Assembly (NCBI GenBank): GCA_035391225.1
Contig: DAOPKN010000007.1
Coordinates: 1 to 64,000 of the forward strand
Origin: DAOPKN01 sp035391225
Lineage (GTDB): Bacteria > Thermotogota > Thermotogae > MWEM01
DNA: 64,000 nucleotides
Direction: 5' to 3'
Made by a program: the position numbers and the translations under genes. The notes beneath the pieces were generated by a model, which made no database searches, was not told the origin of the DNA, and saw only the letters and a list, made by a program, of their open reading frames with translations. Within the stretch, counting starts at the first letter, position 1. Each line of letters opens with the position of its first letter. Shown one piece after another: positions 57,624 through 64,000 of this stretch.

Positions 57624-58964
57624 ATGAAAAAAAGAGCTTTACAGATTGCCGTGTTCCCCCTGGTGCGCAGCACCTACGAAAGCTCCACTGGAGAAAAACT
57701 GTACCACGAGGCGATGCAAAATTTCCCCGGAATTTCGTCCGCCACGTTCTTGGGGCCCTCTTCTCCCATCGAGTCAATCCAAGACCTGGAAAGAGCACTG
57801 CAAGAAATACCCCTGTCCAACGTGGACGGAATCGTTTTGATGAGTGCCACTTTTCACCTGGGCGACCTTGCCTTGCGCCTTTCCCGGGAAGCCCATGTGC
57901 CCATCCTGGTGTGGGCTTTGCCAGAACCCCCGTACAACGGCGGAAGGGTGCGCCTCAACTCCCTGGTGGGCGCCCACCTGGATTGTTCCAACCTGTACAA
58001 AACCGGAACCCGTGGCTTCGAGTTCCTATACGGCTGGTTCGACGATCCCCGCTTCCAGCAACACTTCCAGAACTGGTTCGCCGCGCTGTCCGTTGGGAAA
58101 GCGCTACGTGGTTCCCGCATTGGGTTGATTGGCTCCCATGCCAAGAGTTTCGTGAACCTCGGCGTGCAAGCCTCCGACCTTTTGCGCGATACGGGTTGCG
58201 AGTTGGAAACGATCTCGCTAATGGAGTACGTGGATCTTGCCCGGGAGAAAGGGGAAAACGAGGGACTTTCCGCCAAGCTACGGGAAACCTTCGCGGAAAC
58301 CGAGCCGCTGCCTTCCGAGAAGTGGCAACTGGTTGCCGGACAGGTGCACGCTTTCGAGCAGCTTCAGGATCGCGGTTACGATGCACTTGCCATCCGCTGC
58401 TGGCCGGAAATGGCACAGAAGTACGGCATTTCCCCCTGTGCGGCCATGTCCTTTTTCATGGCAAAGGGTATTCCGGTTGCCTGCGAGGGAGACGTAGCTG
58501 GTGCCCTCAGCCTACTCGCGTTGGAAGCCGCCGGTTCGCAGCAGAACTTTTTGGCGGATATCAGCCAGGTGTTCCCGGAAAAAAACCAGTTGCTACTCTG
58601 GCATTGCGGTGTCGCGCCGTGTACCCTTTGGGACGGAATTTCCCAGCGAACGTTGCACACCTATTTTGCGGGCGGCAAGGGAATGACGGCGGGCTTCGTG
58701 CTCAAGCCTGGACCGGTCACGCTTTTCCGTATTGATTTGGGTGGGCCAAAGCCCCGTATGTTGGTACGCAAGGCGCAAGCTGTTCCCACCGAAGACGAAC
58801 TCAAGGGTACCTACGTGCGCGTGGAAATGGACGAACCATTGGTGTTCCTGCAAAAGCTGTTACAAAATGGATTCCCCCACCACGTGGCCCTTGCCTACGG
58901 GGATGTGGGAGCAGCCCTGGAGCTTTTTTGCAAGATCTCCGGCTGGGAATGGGTGTCTGCCTGA
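57624..58964 (+). CDS. L-fucose/L-arabinose isomerase family protein
   Basis: 446 residues from the ATG at 57624 behind AAAGGAG. The fold pattern is that of the fucose isomerase family: an N-terminal Rossmann-like domain (QIAVFPLVRSTYE), a middle domain (RIGLIGSHAKSF), then ALAIRCWPEMAQKYGISPCAAMSFFMAKGIPVACEGDVAGALS, which carries the conserved metal-site Glu and Asp. HCGVAPCTLW and the later His-rich segment complete the usual order. Characterised relatives interconvert aldoses and ketoses, but members of this subgroup annotated only as fucose-isomerase-like have no proven substrate. It stands alone with its own promoter. The unassigned sugar ABC operon 3 kb upstream may supply the substrate, which is a guess. 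Confidence 0.82.
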   Translation: MKKRALQIAVFPLVRSTYESSTGEKLYHEAMQNFPGISSATFLGPSSPIESIQDLERALQEIPLSNVDGIVLMSATFHLGDLALRLSREAHVPILVWALPEPPYNGGRVRLNSLVGAHLDCSNLYKTGTRGFEFLYGWFDDPRFQQHFQNWFAALSVGKALRGSRIGLIGSHAKSFVNLGVQASDLLRDTGCELETISLMEYVDLAREKGENEGLSAKLRETFAETEPLPSEKWQLVAGQVHAFEQLQDRGYDALAIRCWPEMAQKYGISPCAAMSFFMAKGIPVACEGDVAGALSLLALEAAGSQQNFLADISQVFPEKNQLLLWHCGVAPCTLWDGISQRTLHTYFAGGKGMTAGFVLKPGPVTLFRIDLGGPKPRMLVRKAQAVPTEDELKGTYVRVEMDEPLVFLQKLLQNGFPHHVALAYGDVGAALELFCKISGWEWVSA

Positions 58965-59007
58965 AACCTGCTTCGTGGTGTCTTGCCTTTCCCCGTCGCG
59001 GAAAATA

Positions 59008-59016
59008 TGCTATTAT
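59008..59016 (+). promoter_or_regulatory. Extended -10 promoter of the 59045 gene
   Basis: TGCTATTAT (59008-59016). A TTGCCT (58983-58988) lies too far upstream (22-base spacer) to be a good -35. It is 29 bases before the ATG and would drive the membrane protein, the DUF2791 ATPase and possibly secA. Confidence 0.55.
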
Positions 59017-59044
59017 ATCTGCTGGAATACGAGGGGGGAAAAAC

Positions 59045-59719
59045 ATGGAATGGCTTTTTGTCGTCTTGGGGGGGGCAACTCTTTTTTTTATTTTGATGGG
59101 GAATTTCAAGATTTCCCGTGCGGAAGAAAAACTGCAGCGGGAAATGGAGCACGTGCACCAACAGATCGTGGGGATACAGCAAATGGTCTTGGAAACGCGT
59201 TCCACCGCGCAACTCCCCGTTGAAACTGCTGTCGAAGGCCAAAAAACGTCTTTAGAGGAACTTTCTGGAAGCATTGATGCCTTCCACGCAAGGTTGCAAC
59301 GCTTGGAGAAAAGCTTGGCACAAATCGTGCCCGAACTGCGCGAAATGCGCCAGGAAATGCAAACCCAGCAAGAACCCAAGCCCGTTACTCCATCCGAAGA
59401 ACCCACGGAGGGAGCTTCGAAGGGGTTCCAATCTTTCTTTTCTCGGAATTTTGCACAATCCTCCGAAGCAGATCAGAAAATGCTTCGTAGGGTTTTTAAT
59501 GCTCCTCCCGGGGATTGGATCAAAGGCAACGAGTTGGGTTTTGACTCTTCGGCCGCCCTCTTTCAACTTCCGGTTCTCTTTCGAAAGTGGATTTTCAACG
59601 GAGTTCCCTTGATCAAGATGAAAGAAGTGGCCGGAAGTCCCCGTTTCCAGTGGGGAGAAGGTCTTTCCCAATCCGACCGGGAATGGGTCCAGGCTTTTTT
59701 CGGGGAAGAGGTGAAGTAG
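59045..59719 (+). CDS. Membrane-anchored coiled-coil protein paired with a DUF2791 ATPase
   Basis: 224 residues from the ATG at 59045 (GGGGGGAA upstream). One N-terminal membrane helix (3-19), a coiled coil (about 24-105), a Pro/Glu-rich linker (about 106-130) and a C-terminal globular domain (about 135-224: MLRRVFNAPPGDWIKGNELG ... SQSDREWVQAFFGEEVK) of about 85 residues that I do not recognise. The start of that domain (a helix with Asp/Lys before GNELGFDSSAAL) could be a small winged-helix or TerB-like fold, unproven. The P-loop ATPase gene starts three bases after its stop, so the two probably form a complex with the ATPase held near the membrane. Confidence 0.75.
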   Translation: MEWLFVVLGGATLFFILMGNFKISRAEEKLQREMEHVHQQIVGIQQMVLETRSTAQLPVETAVEGQKTSLEELSGSIDAFHARLQRLEKSLAQIVPELREMRQEMQTQQEPKPVTPSEEPTEGASKGFQSFFSRNFAQSSEADQKMLRRVFNAPPGDWIKGNELGFDSSAALFQLPVLFRKWIFNGVPLIKMKEVAGSPRFQWGEGLSQSDREWVQAFFGEEVK

Positions 59720-59722
59720 AGA

Positions 59723-60952
59723 ATGGCGACGTTCGAAGAAGAGGTCATCCGCTCGTTGCGCAACGGCTCGGACCTTCCGTTTGGGTCTGCAACACGCATT
59801 CTCACCGGCCGGGAGTTGGAGCAGCAAATCCTTCAGAAAGACGTGGAGTTCGTGGCATCCGGGGGAAGCTCGCTGCGTGTTTTCTTGGGAGACTACGGTA
59901 CGGGAAAGACCCTACTGGGACGTTCCGCGCTGGAACTGGCCATTAACGCGGGGCTGTTACCCATTTACATTTCCGAGCCAGCCTTGCACAAACCCGTGGA
60001 TTTTTACCGCGCCATGATCAACGGCATCATCACCCCCGAGTTTTCGGGTGATTCCCTTTTTTACTTGCTTTCCCAGTGGTCTGAACACACCATCCAAGAG
60101 CTGGAAGCCACGGGCATGCAAAGGGGGCAAGATCCGGTTTTCCTGGGGAAAATCCGGGAGCTTGTGCTGGAGTACGAGTTTACCAACGACTTCAATATGG
60201 CCATTGCCGCTTTCGTAGAAGCCTACATCCTGGGAGACGAAGAGCTGAAGAAAAAAATCGTGGATTGGATGTCCGGGAGAAAGGTCAGCTTCTGGGAACT
60301 CAAGCATTTCAAGATTTCCCGGAGGGTGGACAACAAGGAAGAATGTTACCTGTTCATCAAGGACATCTTGAAGCTTTCCCGCGCCATTTCCTACACCGGC
60401 ATCGCAATGGTTTTCGATGAGCTGGAACTCATGCAAAACCTGCAAAGCAGGGTTTCGCTCAGGGGGTACGAGGCATTGCGCGAAATCTTGGACCGCACTT
60501 CTTCCAAGGATTTTCCCAATCTCCTCAACGTTTGGCTGGGAACACCCGAGTGGTTTGAAAACCCCGACCACGGGGTGAAGAGTTACCTCGCCCTGTACGA
60601 TCGCTTGAAAACGGAGGTTTCGACCACCTCCGAATCTACGGTGCGCGTGCTGGATCCCGTTTCCCCCGAGATATTCCCTTCGCTGTTCGCGAAGATCCAG
60701 GAATTGTACCAAAAGGCATACCAAATCAACCTTGCGGATTCGTTGAACGATCGCTTGCTGGAGGCCATGAAGCAACGGCTTTCTTCTCCCTTCCACGGCG
60801 AGAAGTTCGTGGAAATGCGCCAAGTGGTCAAAAGCCTGGTGGAGTTCTTTGACCTCATCAAGGATGGGCAAAAAGGCGAAGATGCTTTCAATATCGTCAC
60901 CGGAAACGGGGAGAAACAAACCGCGCAGGCCGCGGTGGACTTTTGGTCTTGA
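59723..60952 (+). CDS. DUF2791 (BrxD-like) P-loop ATPase
   Basis: 409 residues. FATRIL-like start (SATRILTGRELEQQIL), then RVFLGDYGTGKT with Walker A at 56-63 and Walker B VFDELE with Asp232-Glu233. The remainder, including YEALREILDRTSS and a C-terminal helical part, fits the DUF2791 / BREX BrxD family of STAND-related ATPases. Family members occur in BREX phage-defence clusters and in other small cassettes with helicases. Here no PglZ, BrxA, BrxB, BrxL, methylase or dedicated helicase adjoins; the neighbours are a membrane coiled-coil protein (3 bases upstream) and secA (16 bases downstream). It may be a cut-down defence module or a housekeeping ATPase linked to the membrane. Assignment to the family is by motif and pattern memory. 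Confidence 0.75.
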   Translation: MATFEEEVIRSLRNGSDLPFGSATRILTGRELEQQILQKDVEFVASGGSSLRVFLGDYGTGKTLLGRSALELAINAGLLPIYISEPALHKPVDFYRAMINGIITPEFSGDSLFYLLSQWSEHTIQELEATGMQRGQDPVFLGKIRELVLEYEFTNDFNMAIAAFVEAYILGDEELKKKIVDWMSGRKVSFWELKHFKISRRVDNKEECYLFIKDILKLSRAISYTGIAMVFDELELMQNLQSRVSLRGYEALREILDRTSSKDFPNLLNVWLGTPEWFENPDHGVKSYLALYDRLKTEVSTTSESTVRVLDPVSPEIFPSLFAKIQELYQKAYQINLADSLNDRLLEAMKQRLSSPFHGEKFVEMRQVVKSLVEFFDLIKDGQKGEDAFNIVTGNGEKQTAQAAVDFWS

Positions 60953-60968
60953 AAAAGGAAGTGAGCAA

Positions 60969-63593
60969 ATGCGATTTTTCCAGAAATGGTTCGATGCCAA
61001 CGAGCGCATCTTAAAGAGCTACAAAAAAAGCGTGGAGCTGGTGAATTCCCGGGAGCAAGCCTTTTGCTCCATGACGAACCAAGAGCTCCAGCAAATGGCC
61101 GGGACACTTCGCCAAAAATCCCAAGCGGATCCGGAAGACCCGGATCTCTTGGTGGAATCTTTCGCCCTTGTGCGGGAGGCAGCGAAGCGCACGCTGGGCA
61201 TGCGTCCCTTTGACGTGCAATTGGTGGGCGCGCTTTGCTTGCACGAGGGCAAGGTGGCGGAGATGAAAACGGGTGAAGGGAAAACACTCGTGGCCACGCT
61301 CCCGGTTTTCTTGAATGCCTTGCACGAAAAGGGCGTTCACATGGTCACCGTGAACGACTACCTCGCGCGCCGGGATGCCACGTGGATGGCCCCGCTGTAT
61401 CTTTTCCTTGGCCTTTCGTTGGGCGTCATCAACACGCAAAACACGTCCTTTTCGGTGGAGTGGAAAGACCCGGATGCCTTCGCGCGCTTCGTGGAGCAAA
61501 ACCGGAGCATATGGCCACAGGGAGGAACGCAAGATATTCCCGATCCCGACACGCTGGACAAGGACGCCGCGGGACTACTCGAAGTGCAAACCGTTTCCAT
61601 CGATCGCAAGCAAGCCCTCGAGAAGGAAGTGGTGTACGGAACGAACAACGAGTTCGGCTTTGATTACCTCCGGGACAACTTGGTCTACGATCCCAACGCC
61701 AAGGTGCAACGTAACCATTTCTTCGCCATCGTGGACGAGGTGGACAGTATCTTGATCGACGAGGCGCGTACCCCCCTGATCATCTCGGGGCCCACGCAGG
61801 GAACGGCGCAAGCGTACCGCAAGTTCGCCAACTGGACCGCCAAGTTCCAAAAGGATCGGGATTTCACGATGGACGAGAAGAGCCGAACCCTATCCCTCAC
61901 CGACGAAGGTGTCAAGAAAGCGGAGGGGCTTCTGAAAATCGAGAACCTTTACGATCCTTCGCAAATCGATAACCTGTACCATTTCACCAACGCCCTCACC
62001 GCCGAGCATTTCTACAAGAGGGACGTTCACTACATCGTGACCGATTCCCAAGAAGTGGTGATCGTGGATGAATTCACGGGGAGGTTGATGCCCGGAAGAC
62101 GCTTCAGCGGCGGGCTCCACCAAGCACTGGAAGCCAAGGAAAAGGCGAACGTGCAGGAGGAATCCATCACCTACGCGAGTATCACCTTCCAGAATTTCTT
62201 CCGCATGTACGACAAACTTGCGGGTATGACCGGAACGGCGAAGACCGAGGAAGAAGAGTTCCAGCAAATCTACAACATGGACGTCGTGGTCATTCCCACG
62301 AACATGCCCGTGGTGCGGGATGATACCGATGACCAGATTTACCGCACCGTGGTCGAGAAGTACCAGGCGATCCTGGGCGAAGTCAAGGAATGCTACGAAA
62401 AGAAACAACCGGTGCTCGTGGGCACGACTTCCATAGAAAAGAGTGAACTGGTAAGTGGTGCGCTCAAGAAAATGCAAATCCCGCACCAGGTGCTCAATGC
62501 CAAGTACCACGAGCAGGAAGCGGAAATCATTGCCAACGCGGGGGAACCGGGCACCATTACCATTGCCACCAACATGGCGGGTCGGGGAACCGATATCAAG
62601 TTGGGAGCTGGTGTGAAGCAGCTGGGTGGCTTGTACGTCATCGGCACGGAACGCCACGAGGCGCGGCGCATTGACAACCAGCTACGCGGACGCAGTGGCC
62701 GCCAAGGTGATCCGGGGAAATCCCGCTTTTTCCTGTCGGTGGAAGATGACCTGGTGCGCATCTTCGGTGGCGACAAGATCGGCAAGATCATGGACATGCT
62801 CAAGATCGAGGAAGGCGAGCCGATCTTCCACCCCATGCTTACCCGTCTGGTGGAACAAGCCCAAAAGAAAGTGGAAGGAATGCATTTCTCCGTGCGTAAG
62901 TACCTTCTCGAGTTGGACACGGTGATGGACGTGCAACGCAAGGAAATCTACGAACACCGTGACTGGATCCTTTCGGAAGCAGACATGGAAACCCACATGC
63001 GCGAAATTTACCAGGAAGTGGTGGACCGCAAGGTTTCCCTTTTCACGACGGGCACGGATTGGGACTTCGAGGGGCTGAAAAACTCGCTCAAAGTGTTTCC
63101 CCTGGCTTTCGAAGGACTTCGCATGGAATCGTTTGATACCCCGGACCAGCTCCGAACGTTCCTGGAAGAAGCGCTGTTGGAAGCGTATTCGGCCAAGAAG
63201 GAAGAAATCGGGGAGAAGGATTTCTTGGGGTTGCAGAAGTACCTGTTGCTTCGCATCATCGACGAACGCTGGAGAAACCACCTGGAAAACATCGAAAAGC
63301 TCAAGGAAGGCATCAACCTCCGCGCGTACGGCCAAAAAGACCCCGTCATGGAATTCAAGCGCGAATCCCGCATCCTGTTCGAGGAAATGATCGATTCCAT
63401 TTACGACGACATTGCGTCGTTGATCCTGCGCGTGGCCCGCGTGAATTACCAGGATGCAACCGCCTCCGCGCAAAAAGAAGTGGATGCATTGCGCTACACG
63501 CACGATGAGTTCGATACTTTCAACCGGAAAAAAAGAAGGAAAGTGGAAGCGAAGTCTGCCAAGTCCTATCGGCGCATGAAAGTGAAGAGGTGA
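60969..63593 (+). CDS. secA: Preprotein translocase ATPase SecA
   Basis: 874 residues from the ATG at 60969 behind AAGGAAGTGAG. Walker A is MKTGEGKT (about 99-106), the DEAD-box is VDEVDSILIDEARTP (from near 255), and IATNMAGRGTDIKLG plus GRSGRQGDPG form motifs V and VI. The preprotein-binding domain, helical scaffold and wing domains follow. An insertion of about 50 residues before YGTNNEFGFDYLRDN (WKDPDAF...LEVQTVSIDRKQ) resembles that in Thermotoga SecA, which has nearly the same length. The C-terminus ends in a basic tail (KRRKVEAKSAKSYRRMKVKR) without the Cys-rich zinc finger. SecA drives export through SecYEG. It follows the DUF2791 ATPase by 16 bases and precedes prfB by four. Confidence 0.98.
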   Translation: MRFFQKWFDANERILKSYKKSVELVNSREQAFCSMTNQELQQMAGTLRQKSQADPEDPDLLVESFALVREAAKRTLGMRPFDVQLVGALCLHEGKVAEMKTGEGKTLVATLPVFLNALHEKGVHMVTVNDYLARRDATWMAPLYLFLGLSLGVINTQNTSFSVEWKDPDAFARFVEQNRSIWPQGGTQDIPDPDTLDKDAAGLLEVQTVSIDRKQALEKEVVYGTNNEFGFDYLRDNLVYDPNAKVQRNHFFAIVDEVDSILIDEARTPLIISGPTQGTAQAYRKFANWTAKFQKDRDFTMDEKSRTLSLTDEGVKKAEGLLKIENLYDPSQIDNLYHFTNALTAEHFYKRDVHYIVTDSQEVVIVDEFTGRLMPGRRFSGGLHQALEAKEKANVQEESITYASITFQNFFRMYDKLAGMTGTAKTEEEEFQQIYNMDVVVIPTNMPVVRDDTDDQIYRTVVEKYQAILGEVKECYEKKQPVLVGTTSIEKSELVSGALKKMQIPHQVLNAKYHEQEAEIIANAGEPGTITIATNMAGRGTDIKLGAGVKQLGGLYVIGTERHEARRIDNQLRGRSGRQGDPGKSRFFLSVEDDLVRIFGGDKIGKIMDMLKIEEGEPIFHPMLTRLVEQAQKKVEGMHFSVRKYLLELDTVMDVQRKEIYEHRDWILSEADMETHMREIYQEVVDRKVSLFTTGTDWDFEGLKNSLKVFPLAFEGLRMESFDTPDQLRTFLEEALLEAYSAKKEEIGEKDFLGLQKYLLLRIIDERWRNHLENIEKLKEGINLRAYGQKDPVMEFKRESRILFEEMIDSIYDDIASLILRVARVNYQDATASAQKEVDALRYTHDEFDTFNRKKRRKVEAKSAKSYRRMKVKR

Positions 63594-63597
63594 TAGG

Positions 63598-64000
63598 GTG
63601 CTCACGTACGACCAGAAAGCCGCGTTTTCCGAAATCTGCCAAAAATTCCAGGAGATGTCCGGTGTTTTCGACCCGGAATGGGCAAAGCAGCGGTTACTCT
63701 CCCTGGAAAAAACCATGTCCCAAAGCGATTTTTGGGAGGACCCCGACGCTGCAGCCGACACGTTGAAGGAAAGCAAGATGCTGCAAACACGCCTGGAAGA
63801 GCGGAAACAGATCTTGGACCTCATCCAGGACGGCGAAGTGGCGTTGGAGCTTGCAGAGGAAGACGAGAGCATGGAGAAAGCTTTCCACGACTACTCCTCC
63901 CGGTTGCGAAAGGCCGTTCGCAAGTTTGAGCTGTCCATGTTGCTCAACGATCGTTTCGACATGAACAACGCCTTTCTGACCATTCACCCGGGTGCCGGGG
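63598..64000 (+). CDS. prfB: Peptide chain release factor 2, 5' part (runs off the window)
   Basis: 134 codons are visible from a GTG at 63598, eight bases behind GAGG. The N-terminal helical domain contains FDPEWAKQRLLSLEKTMSQS and DFWEDPDAA, both typical of RF2, and the visible end LTIHPGAG leads into the GGTES block of the peptidyl-hydrolase domain. RF2 reads UAA and UGA. The frame is continuous across the place where many bacteria have the autoregulatory CUUUGA frameshift, so control by programmed frameshifting is absent. secA-prfB adjacency is common in bacteria. Confidence 0.93.
   Translation, partial: MLTYDQKAAFSEICQKFQEMSGVFDPEWAKQRLLSLEKTMSQSDFWEDPDAAADTLKESKMLQTRLEERKQILDLIQDGEVALELAEEDESMEKAFHDYSSRLRKAVRKFELSMLLNDRFDMNNAFLTIHPGAG

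Overview
The window looks like part of the chromosome of an anaerobic, fermentative, flagellated bacterium, and Thermotogota is the best guess. Evidence: SecA of 874 residues with an insertion before its DEAD region, a modular [FeFe]-hydrogenase with the four accessory Fe-S clusters in front of the H-cluster domain, phosphate butyryltransferase, a short adenosylhomocysteinase without the C-terminal Lys/Tyr tail, an archaeal-type DUF89 phosphatase, a DUF501 domain, and strong AGGAGG ribosome sites with many GTG and TTG starts. No rRNA, ribosomal protein or marker gene settles the phylum. I found no insertion sequence, prophage, CRISPR array or integrase. The window reads as core chromosome with tightly packed operons.

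Layout. 1-2790 (+): a secreted 5'-nucleotidase and two small lipoproteins. 2787-10309 (-): an operon running gatA, gatB, a 65-residue membrane peptide, serine dehydratase beta and alpha, and a SNF2 helicase. 10385-15499 (+): a lone, giant flgK driven by a sigma-28 type promoter, convergent with htpX (-, 15496-16503). 16741-21070 (+): an unrecognised protein, a 1-phosphofructokinase-type kinase, rsmD, a ROK sugar kinase and ornithine carbamoyltransferase, then a terminator. 21190-28367 (+): a 1564-residue PEGA/VWA/beta-propeller surface protein, phosphate butyryltransferase, deoC and an inositol-monophosphatase-family enzyme. 28385-30485 (+): a 30-codon membrane peptide gene with its own promoter and terminator, a second peptide frame, and an ABC-2 exporter. 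Then come HU and tRNA-Val. 31068-38515 (-): ahcY, purH, pheS, pheT, queD, a lone mrpF and fur. 38668-39543 (+): the DUF89 phosphatase. 39540-48654 (-): a coiled-coil/TPR membrane protein, glmM, uvrA, DUF47, mazG and uvrB. 48740-50152 (+): a GNAT-DUF501 fusion. 50136-51327 (-): tRNA-Ser, tRNA-Arg and a phospholipase D family protein. 51548-54594 (+): a sugar ABC transporter. 54822 to the end (+): [FeFe]-hydrogenase, PstS, a fucose-isomerase-like protein, a membrane coiled-coil protein paired with a DUF2791/BrxD-like ATPase, secA and the start of prfB.

Themes. Nucleotide salvage recurs (5'-nucleotidase, deoC, MazG, DUF89, PurH, AhcY), as does sugar uptake and phosphorylation. The two UvrABC subunits are encoded in one operon with MazG. 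Most candidate promoters share an extended -10 element of the form TGNTAWWAT, often without a good -35. Several divergent gene pairs have dyads lying directly on both -10 elements, and convergent pairs overlap by a few bases with no terminator between them. The least explained items are the flgK insertion with five dockerin-like calcium loops, the orphan DUF2791 ATPase with its membrane partner, the small-peptide/exporter locus at 28.4-30.5 kb, and the tRNA/phospholipase D transcription unit whose terminator lies inside the protein's signal-peptide codons.
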